From assembly GCA_015059485.1 (NCBI GenBank), contig SVAH01000001.1, positions 62,001-126,000 of the forward strand: a stretch of 64,000 nt of DNA. Direction: 5' to 3'. Positions 52,774 to 62,363 of this stretch are shown piece by piece. The stretch's first letter is position 1, and each line of letters begins with the position of its first letter. The position numbers and the translations under genes are program-made. The notes under the pieces were generated by a model. It saw nothing but the letters and a program-made list of their open reading frames with translations. It was not told the origin of the DNA and made no database searches. This DNA is from Bacillota bacterium (lineage in GTDB: Bacteria > Bacillota_I > Bacilli_A > RF39 > UBA660).

Positions 52774-53374
52774 ATGGCTAAATTATATTTTAGATATGGT
52801 GCAATGAACTGCGGTAAAACAACAAATTTGCTTCAAGTTGCACATAACTATGAAGAAAAAAGGGATGAGTATTTTACTAGTAAAGCCTGCAATAGATACA
52901 AAAGGAGACAGTAAAGTAGTAAGTAGGCTTGGAGTTGAAAGAAAGGTTAATATATTATTAAATTCAGATGAAATTTTAACTAATTATTTAGATTTTGAAA
53001 ATCTTCCAAATGCTATTATAGTAGACGAAGCACAGTTTTTAACTGAAGAACAGGTAGATGATTTATGGAAGATATCAAAAATTTTAGAAATACCAGTTTT
53101 AACTTATGGACTTAGAACAGATTTTTTGACAAATACATTTGTAGGATCTGCAAGATTACTCGCACTTGCTGATACTATTGAAGAGTTAAAAACCATATGC
53201 AAATGCGGAAAGAAGGCTACTCAAAATATGAGACTACTAAACGGAGAACCAATATTTAAAGGAGAATCGGTTTTAATAGATGAAAATAGCGGACTTGATA
53301 GTGAAAAGAAAATAGATTATGATTATGAATCTGTATGTGGATCATGTTATCTTAAAATTAGGAAAAAATATTGA
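52774..53374 (+). pseudogene. tdk: Thymidine kinase, frameshifted
   Basis: The first frame reads [20 protein letters not shown] to residue 29 (NYEEK), then runs into a stop at 52912. From about 52862 the kinase continues in another frame ([37 protein letters not shown]). The zinc ribbon (CKCGKKATQNMR...CGSCY) is intact. The break coincides with an A6 run (52856-52861); five A would restore one frame. Promoter and RBS are good. It may be a real loss, phase-variable slippage or a sequencing error. The P-loop has Cys where Ser is usual (GAMNCGKT). Confidence 0.85.
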
Positions 53375-53422
53375 TTTTTAATAGCTTTTGTGATAACATA
53401 TTTCTCTTAGGGAGGAATTATT

Positions 53423-53977
53423 ATGAATTTATCACTAAAAATTAACAACAATAATTATTATTATTTAGCAAAAGAATATTTAGATATAGCTAGCGGGTAC
53501 GATTTTCAAACATTAGAGGGAATTGATGAATTTTTATTTGCTTACCCTAAAAAAGATATCATTGAAGCAATTAGAAGAAGCAATATAATTGCAAATGAAA
53601 AAATATTAGAGAATAGTGAACTAGTAATTACTTATTTTGAAAATAAAAAAATAAGAGAGTTACCAGTATATACTTTTGATGATATTGAATATATATCATT
53701 TGATGTGATGGATTTCATAATGAGAAATATAGCAAAAAAGAACATAATAAATCAAATAAATAATTATTTTATTAGTAAAAGCTATTTGCCAAAAGATTTG
53801 ATCGAATTTGCGAAGACATTAAAAATAGAAAGCATAAACGTAATAATTAATCAATATATAACACTTGGTTATGGTTCTAGAAGAATTTTAAAGGATTATA
53901 TTTTTGGAGAAATTATTCCAAAATTAGACGAAAAAATGTTAACTAGAGATAATAAAGTAGTTAAAAATGAAGCATAA
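53423..53977 (+). CDS. Unknown protein, 184 aa
   Basis: RBS GGGAGGAAT before ATG 53423. A soluble, Ile/Asn-rich protein (MNLSLKINNNNYYYLAKEYL) with helical C-terminal half; no known domain. It stands alone between tdk and the T-box operon. Confidence 0.7.
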   Translation: MNLSLKINNNNYYYLAKEYLDIASGYDFQTLEGIDEFLFAYPKKDIIEAIRRSNIIANEKILENSELVITYFENKKIRELPVYTFDDIEYISFDVMDFIMRNIAKKNIINQINNYFISKSYLPKDLIEFAKTLKIESINVIINQYITLGYGSRRILKDYIFGEIIPKLDEKMLTRDNKVVKNEA

Positions 53978-53989
53978 TAGTTTTAAAGA

Positions 53990-54018
53990 TTGACAATATT
54001 AATAAAAAATAATAAAAT
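53990..54018 (+). promoter_or_regulatory. Promoter of the T-box operon
   Basis: TTGACA (53990-53995), 17-base spacer, TAAAAT (54013-54018), just upstream of the T-box leader. Confidence 0.8.
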
Positions 54019-54029
54019 ATATATATGAT

Positions 54030-54240
54030 TTTTATAGAAAAGAACGAGTAGTTTATATAATATGTTTAAAAGAGAGGGCTAGATGGTGAAAATGCCTATT
54101 CTAAAAATAAATGAATAACAACTTTTCATATATAAAACGTAATTAATGCGATAAATTAAAATTAAGAGTACCTAAGGTAAAGTAAGGTGGCACCGCGGAA
54201 ATTTATTTCGTCCTTACAAAACTTTTGGTACTTTTTTATA
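54030..54240 (+). promoter_or_regulatory. T-box riboswitch controlling the aspS-asnS-aspS operon
   Basis: The T-box sequence AAGGTGGCACCGCGG is at 54184-54198, with the antiterminator partner downstream. A terminator is made from GTACC (54168-54172) and GGTAC before a T run (54227-54237). Stem I is visible as AGAACGAGTAG near 54040 and the distal AGAGAGGGCTAGATGGTG. The candidate specifier near 54112-54122 (GAATAACAACTT) contains AAC, an Asn codon. Uncharged tRNA binding would allow read-through into the synthetase genes. Specifier choice is inference from position. Confidence 0.88.
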
Positions 54241-54259
54241 TTTATAAGGAGGAAATAAT

Positions 54260-56008
54260 ATGGAAAAGATAAAAAATAATTCAATAACAATAAAAAATGT
54301 TGGTGAAGAGATAACTGTATATGGTTGGGCTTCAAAAGTACGTAACTTAGGAGGATTAATATTTATTGATTTAAGAGATAAATATGGAATAGTTCAATTA
54401 GTGATAAGACCAGAAAATGAATTTTATGAAGTTGCTAATACTATTAAGAATGAATACGTACTTAAGGCTAGTGGAAAAGTAGTAGAAAGAGAAAGTAAAA
54501 ATACTAATATTGAAACCGGTGAAATAGAGATTGAAGTAAGTAATTTGGAGGTTTTAAATACTTGTGAAGAACTTCCATTCATGGTAGTAGATGACCCTAA
54601 AACATCTGATGACAATAGATTAAAATATAGATACATTGATATTAGAAGAGATAAATTAAAGAAAAATTTAATGCTTAGATCAGATGTATTACATTTCTTA
54701 AGGAATAAAATGTATGATAACGGATTTACTGAAGTACAAACTCCAATACTTACAGCATCATCTCCTGAAGGAGCAAGAGACTTTGTAGTGCCATCAAGAT
54801 TATTTAAAGGTAAATTCTATGCACTTCCTCAAGCTCCTCAAATATATAAAGAACTTTTAATGGTTGGAGGATTTGAAAAATATTTTCAAATAGCACCATG
54901 CTTTAGAGATGAAGATGCTCGTGCAGACAGAACATTAGAATTCTATCAATTAGACCTTGAAATGTCTTTCATAGAAGAAGATGATATCTTAAATGTCGGA
55001 GAAGAAATTTTCTATGATACATTTACTAAGTTTTCAAATAAAAAAGTATCTCCAAGACCTTTTAGAAGAATAGCATATAAAGACGCTATTGATATATATG
55101 GTTCAGATAAACCAGATTTAAGATTTGAAATGGAAATAAATGATATAACAAATATATTTGAAAATACAGATTTCACAGTATTTAAAAATGTTATTGAAAA
55201 TAAAGGTATTATAAATGCGATAGTTGCTAAAAATGCATCTGATAAATATTCACGTAAACAATTAGATGAATTAACTGAATTTGTTAAAAGTAAAAAAGCA
55301 TCAGGACTTGCTTATTTAAAAATAAATGAAGAAGTTACTGGTTCAATTGCTAAAGTAGTTTCTAGTGATGAAATAACTAAATTAAAAGAGCAATTAAAAT
55401 TAGAAAATAATGATTTAGTATTTATTGTTTCTGGTGCAAGAAAGATTGTCAAAAATGCTTTAGGACAATTAAGGCTTAAAGTGGCAAATGATTTAGATTT
55501 AATTGATAAAGATAGATTAGAATTATGTATTATCAATGATTTCCCAATGTTTGAATACGATGAACAAAAAGAAAAATGGGATTTTTGTCATAATCCATTT
55601 AGTTTACCTCATGATGGAATACATGCATATGAAAATACAGACGATTTAGAAAGTATTTTAGCTTATCAATTTGACTTTGTATGTAATGGTAATGAAATGG
55701 CATCTGGAGCAATTCGTAATCATGATTTAGATAGTCTAGCTAAAGGATTTGAAATAGTTGGATATACAAGAGAAGAAGTAGAAAATAGATTTAAATCAAT
55801 ATTTACAGCATTTAAATATGGATGCCCACCACATGGAGGAATGGCTCCTGGGATTGATAGAATACTAATGCTAATTCAAGATGAACCAAACTTAAGAGAA
55901 GTTCAAGCATTCCCACCAAGTGCATCAGGTGCTGATTTAATGATGGGTTCACCATCAACGTTAACAGAAGAGCAACTAGAAGAATTAGGAATTGAAATAA
56001 AAGAGTAA
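54260..56008 (+). CDS. aspS: Aspartyl-tRNA synthetase, copy 1 (discriminating type)
   Basis: A 582-residue bacterial-type class IIb synthetase. It has an OB-fold anticodon domain (1-100), motif 2 FRDEDARADRTLEFYQLDLEMSF, a GAD insert (about 290-410), and motif 3 GMAPGIDRILM. At residue 30 it has Leu (RNLGG), as in E. coli AspRS, which charges only tRNA-Asp (known family correlation). Bases 54725-55071 are identical to copy 2, a recent gene-conversion tract. It is the first gene behind the T-box. RBS AAGGAGG. Confidence 0.93.
   Translation: MEKIKNNSITIKNVGEEITVYGWASKVRNLGGLIFIDLRDKYGIVQLVIRPENEFYEVANTIKNEYVLKASGKVVERESKNTNIETGEIEIEVSNLEVLNTCEELPFMVVDDPKTSDDNRLKYRYIDIRRDKLKKNLMLRSDVLHFLRNKMYDNGFTEVQTPILTASSPEGARDFVVPSRLFKGKFYALPQAPQIYKELLMVGGFEKYFQIAPCFRDEDARADRTLEFYQLDLEMSFIEEDDILNVGEEIFYDTFTKFSNKKVSPRPFRRIAYKDAIDIYGSDKPDLRFEMEINDITNIFENTDFTVFKNVIENKGIINAIVAKNASDKYSRKQLDELTEFVKSKKASGLAYLKINEEVTGSIAKVVSSDEITKLKEQLKLENNDLVFIVSGARKIVKNALGQLRLKVANDLDLIDKDRLELCIINDFPMFEYDEQKEKWDFCHNPFSLPHDGIHAYENTDDLESILAYQFDFVCNGNEMASGAIRNHDLDSLAKGFEIVGYTREEVENRFKSIFTAFKYGCPPHGGMAPGIDRILMLIQDEPNLREVQAFPPSASGADLMMGSPSTLTEEQLEELGIEIKE
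54725..55071 (+). repeat. 347-bp tract identical to 57934-58280 (within aspS copy 1)
   Basis: Direct comparison shows no mismatch over 347 bases, whereas flanks differ strongly. It covers motif 1 to motif 2 of the catalytic domain. Confidence 0.95.
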
Positions 56009-56058
56009 ATCATTAAATTTAGAAATCCAAGTAAATTGGAAACATAAGGAGAATAATT

Positions 56059-57429
56059 ATGGATATTAAAGATTTAATAAAAGATATAGAAAAATATTTA
56101 AATAAAGAAGTTACACTTTTTGGCTGGATGAAAAATCATAGACCACAAAAAGATTTTGGCTTTATTGGCTTTAATGATGGAACATGTCAAAATGGTATTC
56201 AAGTTGTTTATGATTCAATTCTTTCTAACTTTGATGAAATATCTAAATTACTTATTGGAAGTGCCATCAAAGTAGAAGGTATCGTAGTTAAATCAGAAGG
56301 ATCTGGACAAGACTATGAAATTAAAGCAGAATCTATTTCACTTGAAGGCGATTGTCCTTCAGATTATCCTTTACAAGCTAAAGGAAGACCAACTAGAGAA
56401 TTTCTTCGTGAAATAGCTTACCTTAGACCTAGAACTAACCTTTTTAACGCAGTATTTAGAGTTAGAAGTGTTGCAGCTTATGCAATACATAAATATTTTC
56501 AAGAGAGAAACTATGTATATTTCCATGCACCACTTATAACAGCTAGTGATTGCGAAGGTGCTGGTGAAATGTTTAAAGTAACTACACTTGACTTAGATAA
56601 TATTAAAGGAAAAGTTGATTATTCTAAAGATTTCTTTGGTAAACAAGCAAATCTTACAGTTAGTGGTCAACTTGAAGCTGAAACATTTGCAATGGCTTAT
56701 AAAAAAACATATACATTTGGGCCAACATTCAGAGCAGAAAATTCTAATACTAAAACACATGCTAATGAATTCTGGATGATTGAACCTGAAATGGCTTTCT
56801 GCGATTTAGAAGAAGACATGAATGTAATGGAAGATATGTTAAAATATGTAGTAAAATATGTAATAGATAATTGTCCAAATGAATTAGATTTATTTGATAA
56901 ATTTGTGGAAAAAGGATTAAAAGATAAATTGAATAAATTAGTTACTAGCAAGTTTACTAGAATAGATCATGAAGAAGTAATTAAAATTCTTAAAGAAGCA
57001 GATGTTAAATGGGAATTTGAACCTGAATATGGTGAAGATATTGCTAAAGAACACGAAAAATATATTACTGAATACTTTAATGGACCAGTATTTATTAAAA
57101 ATTGGCCTAAAGATATTAAAGCATTCTATATGAAACAAAATGAAGACGGTAAAACAGTTGCTGCTGTTGACCTTGAAGTACCAGGAGCTGGTGAATTAAT
57201 GGGTGGATCTCAAAGAGAAGAAAACCTTGATAAACTAGTCACTAGAATGAAAGAATTAGATATGGATCAAGAATCATTGGATTGGTATTTAAATCTTCGT
57301 AAATTTGGAGGATGTTTCCATTCTGGATTTGGAATGGGATTTGAAAGATTGCTTATTTATCTAACAGGAGTAGATAATATAAGAGATGTAATTCCTTATC
57401 CAAGAACTCCTGGAAACTGTGAATACTAA
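56059..57429 (+). CDS. asnS: Asparaginyl-tRNA synthetase
   Basis: A 456-residue class IIb AsnRS. An OB-fold N-terminus (GWMKNHRPQKDFGFIGFNDGT) is followed by LTVSGQLEAETFAMAYKKTYTFGPTFRAENSNTKTHANEFWMIEPEM (motif 2 region) and GFGMGFERLLIYLTG (motif 3). It charges tRNA-Asn directly, which makes the indirect GatCAB route look redundant for Asn unless GatCAB serves mainly Gln. RBS AAGGAG. Confidence 0.96.
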   Translation: MDIKDLIKDIEKYLNKEVTLFGWMKNHRPQKDFGFIGFNDGTCQNGIQVVYDSILSNFDEISKLLIGSAIKVEGIVVKSEGSGQDYEIKAESISLEGDCPSDYPLQAKGRPTREFLREIAYLRPRTNLFNAVFRVRSVAAYAIHKYFQERNYVYFHAPLITASDCEGAGEMFKVTTLDLDNIKGKVDYSKDFFGKQANLTVSGQLEAETFAMAYKKTYTFGPTFRAENSNTKTHANEFWMIEPEMAFCDLEEDMNVMEDMLKYVVKYVIDNCPNELDLFDKFVEKGLKDKLNKLVTSKFTRIDHEEVIKILKEADVKWEFEPEYGEDIAKEHEKYITEYFNGPVFIKNWPKDIKAFYMKQNEDGKTVAAVDLEVPGAGELMGGSQREENLDKLVTRMKELDMDQESLDWYLNLRKFGGCFHSGFGMGFERLLIYLTGVDNIRDVIPYPRTPGNCEY

Positions 57430-57456
57430 TATTAAAACAAGAAAAGAGTTGATAAA

Positions 57457-59214
57457 ATGAAAGTAAATAAATATCATACACATCAAATCAAAGATATAGA
57501 TGAAAAACTAGTTGGTGAAATCATAACTGTATCTGGGTGGGTTGAAAATATAAGAGACCATGGAGGAGTATTATTTTTAGACTTAAGAGATAATACAGAT
57601 ATTTTACAAACTGTTTCTAATGATGATGATATGTTTAAAGGAATAGCTAAAGAATCAGTTGTTAAATTATCTGGCAAAGTGCGAAAAAGAGATGAAGAAA
57701 CTTACAATAATAAATTAAAGACTGGTAAATTAGAATTATTAGTTGATGAGTTAGAAATACTTGGTAAATCAAAAAGTGAATTACCATTTGAAATAATTAC
57801 TAGTAAAAATACTAAAGAAGATGTAAGACTTAAATATCGTTATTTAGATATGAGAAATAAAAAAGTTAAAGATAATTTATTACTTAGATCTGAAGTATTA
57901 CATTTTTTAAGAAATAAAATGTATGATAATGAGTTTACTGAAGTACAAACTCCAATACTTACAGCATCATCTCCTGAAGGAGCAAGAGACTTTGTAGTGC
58001 CATCAAGATTATTTAAAGGTAAATTCTATGCACTTCCTCAAGCTCCTCAAATATATAAAGAACTTTTAATGGTTGGAGGATTTGAAAAATATTTTCAAAT
58101 AGCACCATGCTTTAGAGATGAAGATGCTCGTGCAGACAGAACATTAGAATTCTATCAATTAGACCTTGAAATGTCTTTCATAGAAGAAGATGATATCTTA
58201 AATGTCGGAGAAGAAATTTTCTATGATACATTTACTAAGTTTTCAAATAAAAAAGTATCTCCAAGACCTTTTAGAAGAATTAAATATACTGATGCAATGG
58301 AAGATTATGGTACAGATAAACCAGATCTTAGAAACCCATTAATTATTAAAGATGCGTCAATTGTATTAAAAAATACTACTTTTGGACCATTTAAAGGTTC
58401 TAATATAAAAGTTATCGTAGTAGACAACATTGGGCAAAATTCAAACTCTTGGTTTAATGAAATAGTTGATTATGCATCAAGTATTGGCATGCCTGGTATT
58501 GGATATATTACATTAATGGAAGATGGCTCCTTAAAGGGACCTATAGACAAGTTTTTATCTGAAACTGAAAGAGAATCATTAATAAAAGATTTTGATATGA
58601 AAACTAATTCAGTTATGTTCTTTATAGCTAATAAAAATAAGAAACTAGCTCAAAAGTTTGCAGGACTTATAAGAAATGAATTAGGACGTAAATGTGAACT
58701 TATAGATAATGATAGATTAGAATTATGTATTATTAATGATTTCCCTATGTTTGAAAGAGATGAAAATACTAAAAAGTTAGAGTTCTGTCATAATCCATTC
58801 AGTTTACCTCATGGTGGTATTAAAGATTATGAAGAAAAAGATCCAGAAGATATTTTAGCTTACCAATTTGACTTTGTATGTAATGGTAATGAAATGGCAT
58901 CTGGGGCAATTAGAAACCATGATTTAGATAGTTTAGCTAAAGGCTTTGAAATAGTTGGCTATACAAGAGAAGAAGTAGAAAAAAGATTTAAGTCAATATT
59001 TACAGCATTTAAATATGGTTGTCCACCACATGGAGGAATGGCACCAGGTATTGATAGAATCTTAATGCTTATTCAAGATGAACCAAACTTAAGAGAAGTT
59101 CAAGCATTCCCAACTGCAGCATCAGGACAAGATTTAATGATGGGTTCTCCATCAACATTAACTGATGAACAACTTGAAGAGTTAGGAATTGAAATAAAAA
59201 AAGATGAAGAATAA
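57457..59214 (+). CDS. aspS: Aspartyl-tRNA synthetase, copy 2 (probably non-discriminating)
   Basis: A 585-residue AspRS paralogue, complete with motif 2, GAD domain and motif 3. Its anticodon-domain loop reads RDHGG, with His where copy 1 has Leu. In Pseudomonas-type enzymes this His (His31) goes with mischarging of tRNA-Asn, which GatCAB then amidates. The downstream gatCAB genes in the same direction fit that use. The GAD region is quite different from copy 1, while 57934-58280 is identical. The RBS is weak (AAGAG). Confidence 0.9.
   Translation: MKVNKYHTHQIKDIDEKLVGEIITVSGWVENIRDHGGVLFLDLRDNTDILQTVSNDDDMFKGIAKESVVKLSGKVRKRDEETYNNKLKTGKLELLVDELEILGKSKSELPFEIITSKNTKEDVRLKYRYLDMRNKKVKDNLLLRSEVLHFLRNKMYDNEFTEVQTPILTASSPEGARDFVVPSRLFKGKFYALPQAPQIYKELLMVGGFEKYFQIAPCFRDEDARADRTLEFYQLDLEMSFIEEDDILNVGEEIFYDTFTKFSNKKVSPRPFRRIKYTDAMEDYGTDKPDLRNPLIIKDASIVLKNTTFGPFKGSNIKVIVVDNIGQNSNSWFNEIVDYASSIGMPGIGYITLMEDGSLKGPIDKFLSETERESLIKDFDMKTNSVMFFIANKNKKLAQKFAGLIRNELGRKCELIDNDRLELCIINDFPMFERDENTKKLEFCHNPFSLPHGGIKDYEEKDPEDILAYQFDFVCNGNEMASGAIRNHDLDSLAKGFEIVGYTREEVEKRFKSIFTAFKYGCPPHGGMAPGIDRILMLIQDEPNLREVQAFPTAASGQDLMMGSPSTLTDEQLEELGIEIKKDEE
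57934..58280 (+). repeat. 347-bp tract identical to 54725-55071 (within aspS copy 2)
   Basis: Second copy of the gene-conversion tract; boundaries fall at TTTACTGAAG and TTTTAGAAGAAT. Confidence 0.95.
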
Positions 59215-59237
59215 ATAAAAGAAAAGAGGCTGGTATT

Positions 59238-59774
59238 ATGGAATTATTCTTAAGAGAACCTTCGTTAGAAGATAAAGATGAAATTATTAAAATGTGTGAA
59301 GAATTAGAATCATGTGATGATGAAATAAAATTTGAAGGATTATCTGATTTAAAAACTGTTTTAGATTCTAGTTTTGAAGATTTTATAAATCGAATTGAAG
59401 GTAATAAACATATTGAGGATTCTAAACCTCAATATGTTAACCAAACTACATATGTGTTAGCAGACGAAACTGGACATATATATGGTGGAGTAAATATCAG
59501 ACATAAACTAAATGATGCATTAATGAATCATGGAGGTCATATTGGATATTTAATTAGACCTAGTGAAAGAAGAAAAGGGTATTCCTTGATTCAATTAAAA
59601 GAAGCACTTGATATTGCTAAGAAAGTTTTTAATATAGATAAAGTATTTATATCATGTAGAGAAAAAAATATTGGTTCAAAGAAAACTATTGAAAAAACAG
59701 GCGGTTATTCAGCTGGAGATAATTATATTGATACTGATGGAACTGTATTTTTAAGATATTGGATAAATAATTAA
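59238..59774 (+). CDS. GNAT-family acetyltransferase
   Basis: A 178-residue GNAT protein. It starts FLREPSLEDKDEIIKMCEEL; the acetyl-CoA site is GHIGYLIRPSERRKGYSLIQLKEAL (near residue 115) and the C-terminus has KVFISCREKNIGSKKTIEKTGG. The substrate is unknown. It lies in the synthetase operon 23 bases after aspS; similar GNATs often travel with translation genes. Confidence 0.85.
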   Translation: MELFLREPSLEDKDEIIKMCEELESCDDEIKFEGLSDLKTVLDSSFEDFINRIEGNKHIEDSKPQYVNQTTYVLADETGHIYGGVNIRHKLNDALMNHGGHIGYLIRPSERRKGYSLIQLKEALDIAKKVFNIDKVFISCREKNIGSKKTIEKTGGYSAGDNYIDTDGTVFLRYWINN

Positions 59775-59786
59775 GAAGGTGATAAA

Positions 59787-60590
59787 ATGACTAAAAAGAT
59801 AGTAGCTATAGGTGGAGGAGAAAACGGAAGAATCAATAGTAAGGGTGAACAAAAACCATATGAAACTAGAGAAATAGATCAAGAAATAGTCAAATTAGCT
59901 AATAAAGAACATCCTAACTTTCTTTTCCTAGCTCATTCACAAATTGCTTTCGGAGAAAGTGCTGAAGAAAACTATTATAATGTTATAAAAAAAATATATG
60001 AGAATCTTGGATGCGAAGTTAGATGGTTAAAAATATCAGAACTAAAAGATGATTTAAATAAAACAAAACAAGATGTTGAATGGGCTGATATTATTTATGA
60101 AGGCGGCGGAGCTACGGAACTTATGATTAAACTTTGGAAAGAAACAGGGTTTGATAGTTTTTTAAAAAAAGCTTATGAATCTGGTAAAGTAATGTGTGGT
60201 ATTTCTGCTGGAGCTATTTGTTGGTTTAATAGTGGATTTACTGATGATCCAAAATTAAAAGATGTTGAAGGAAATAGAATATATGCTTTAGATTTAGTTG
60301 ATGCATACTTTTCACCGCATTGTCAAATAGAAGGTAAATTAGATAGAGTTAGAACTAGCTTAAAACATATAGATAAAGTCGGTATATTATTATCTAATTG
60401 TGCTGCGATAGAAATAATTGATGATGAATATAGAATAATTAAAACTAAACCAATTGAAGAAATTTTTGAACCATTTGCTTATAAAACATATTGGGAAAAT
60501 GAAGAATTGTTTGAAGAAGAATTAAATAATACTGAATTTAAACCATTAGATGAATTATTGAGTAAAAATATAAATACTAAGAAATTATAA
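59787..60590 (+). CDS. Peptidase S51 family protein (peptidase E-like)
   Basis: A 267-residue S51 peptidase. IIYEGGGATELMIKLW is near residue 105, the nucleophile Ser is in CGISAGAICWF (near 136), and His is in DAYFSPHCQIEGK. Peptidase E releases Asp from Asp-X dipeptides and cyanophycinase acts on Asp-Arg polymers, so in this Asp/Asn operon it could supply aspartate (inference). RBS AAGGTGAT. Confidence 0.85.
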   Translation: MTKKIVAIGGGENGRINSKGEQKPYETREIDQEIVKLANKEHPNFLFLAHSQIAFGESAEENYYNVIKKIYENLGCEVRWLKISELKDDLNKTKQDVEWADIIYEGGGATELMIKLWKETGFDSFLKKAYESGKVMCGISAGAICWFNSGFTDDPKLKDVEGNRIYALDLVDAYFSPHCQIEGKLDRVRTSLKHIDKVGILLSNCAAIEIIDDEYRIIKTKPIEEIFEPFAYKTYWENEELFEEELNNTEFKPLDELLSKNINTKKL

Positions 60591-60603
60591 AGGAGGAAAT
60601 AAT

Positions 60604-60900
60604 ATGGCAAAATTTACAAAAGAAATGATCAATGACTATGCTAATAAATTATATATTGGCTTAACTGAAGAAGAAAATAAAATGGTATTAGATGAATTTG
60701 AGATTATAGATAAAACTTGTGATGCTGTTACTGAAATACCTGGTATTGAAAAAGTAACACCAATGACGCATGCACTTTTAGATTTTAATGCAGAATTAAG
60801 AGAAGATGTTGCAGAAGAATCTATTGATATAAATGATGCTCTTTCTAACTGTGATAATGTAGATGATAGAGAAGTAGAACTTCCTAAGGTGGTGGGATAA
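60604..60900 (+). CDS. gatC: Glutamyl/aspartyl-tRNA amidotransferase subunit C
   Basis: A 98-residue GatC: the N-terminal ANKLYIGLTEEENKMVLDEFE and the middle IPGIEKVTPMTHALLDFNAELREDV (the usual PLxHP-like strap region). It stabilises GatA and threads between A and B. Its stop overlaps gatA (TAATG). RBS AAAGGAGGAA. Confidence 0.88.
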   Translation: MAKFTKEMINDYANKLYIGLTEEENKMVLDEFEIIDKTCDAVTEIPGIEKVTPMTHALLDFNAELREDVAEESIDINDALSNCDNVDDREVELPKVVG

Positions 60901-62363
60901 TGAAATATATGAATTTAGGTATTGAAGAACTTCATGAAAAATTAAAAAACAAAGAAGTAACTTCTAAAGAATTAATTGAAGAATCTTTAAAGCTTTCGCA
61001 TGAAGTAGAGGATAAATGCAATGCTTTTGTAACTATTTTAGATGATGCAAAAGAAGTAGAAGTTTCAGATAATTTACTATCTGGTATACCTTTTGGTGTT
61101 AAAGATAATTATTCTACTAAAGGAGTATTATCTACTGGATCATCTAATACTTTAAAAGATTATGTACCTTTTTTTGATGCTACTGCATATAGTCATTTAA
61201 AAGATGCAGGTGCTATTATGGTAAACAAAACTGCTATGGATGAATTTGGTATGGGCGGTACTGGTACAACATGCCATACAGGTACAGTTAAAAATCCATG
61301 GGATAATACACGTTTATGCGCCGGTTCATCTGCAGGTAGTGCGGCTGCTGTTGCAGCAGGAGTTTATCCATATGCATTAGGTTCAGATACAGGTGATTCT
61401 ATAAGAAAACCTGCTGCTTATTGTGGTATTGTTGGTTATAAACCAACTTATGGTCTTATTTCAAGATATGGTTTATTCGCTTTTGCATCAAGCTTAGATC
61501 ACTGTGGAGTTTTAACTCGTAGTGTTAAAGATGCAGCAATTGTTGTAGACACTATGAAAGGCAAAGATGAAAATGATATGACTACTTGGGATAGTTCCAA
61601 AATGCATTTAAAAGAAGCATTAACAGGTGATATTAAAGATAAAAAACTATGTTATATAAAAGAATTATGTGATATAGAAAATTACGAAAATCCAAGTGAT
61701 GAATTAAAAAAACATTTAGAAAATTTTAAAGAAAAGATTGAACTTATTAGAAAAAATGGAGTAACAGTAGAAGAAGTATCAGTAGATAGGAAACTACTTA
61801 ATACTATTGCATCAGTTTATGTAATTATTTCTTGTGCTGAGGCAACTTCAAACATGAGTAACTTAACAGGTATTATTTTTGGACCTCGTGGTGAAGGCAA
61901 TACTTGGGAAGAACAAATTAAAGATCATAGAACTAAAGGATTCTCTACATTAATTAAAAGACGTTTTGTAATTGGTTCATATGTTCTTCAAAAAGAAAAT
62001 CAAGAAAGATACTTTAAAAATGCAGGGCGTGTAAGAAGACTTTTAGTTGATACATGGAAAGAATTATATAAAACTTATGATGCTGTTATTCTTCCAGTTG
62101 GAACTGGTACTGCTAAACATATTGATGGTACTCTTGATGTACTTTCTGATTCACAAAATCTAGGCGCTTTAGAAGAACACTTACAAGTAGGTAACTTTGG
62201 TGGATTCCCATCAATAACTATTCCAGATGGATTTATAGATGGATTACCAGTAGCATTAAATATAACTGGAAATAATTATGATGATGAAAATGTATTAAAT
62301 ATTGCTTATGCAATTGAATCAATGATGGATTATAAGAATCAAATAGCAAAGGAGGTTAAGTAA
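60900..62363 (+). CDS. gatA: Glutamyl/aspartyl-tRNA amidotransferase subunit A
   Basis: A 487-residue amidase-signature protein releasing ammonia from Gln. Lys is in GIPFGVKDNYS (near 75), cis-Ser in LCAGSSAGSAAAVAAG, nucleophile Ser in LGSDTGDSIRKPAAYCG. The Asp before the nucleophile replaces the Gly of many homologues, a variant I believe also occurs in other low-GC lineages. It overlaps gatC and gatB by one base each. Confidence 0.95.
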   Translation: MKYMNLGIEELHEKLKNKEVTSKELIEESLKLSHEVEDKCNAFVTILDDAKEVEVSDNLLSGIPFGVKDNYSTKGVLSTGSSNTLKDYVPFFDATAYSHLKDAGAIMVNKTAMDEFGMGGTGTTCHTGTVKNPWDNTRLCAGSSAGSAAAVAAGVYPYALGSDTGDSIRKPAAYCGIVGYKPTYGLISRYGLFAFASSLDHCGVLTRSVKDAAIVVDTMKGKDENDMTTWDSSKMHLKEALTGDIKDKKLCYIKELCDIENYENPSDELKKHLENFKEKIELIRKNGVTVEEVSVDRKLLNTIASVYVIISCAEATSNMSNLTGIIFGPRGEGNTWEEQIKDHRTKGFSTLIKRRFVIGSYVLQKENQERYFKNAGRVRRLLVDTWKELYKTYDAVILPVGTGTAKHIDGTLDVLSDSQNLGALEEHLQVGNFGGFPSITIPDGFIDGLPVALNITGNNYDDENVLNIAYAIESMMDYKNQIAKEVK

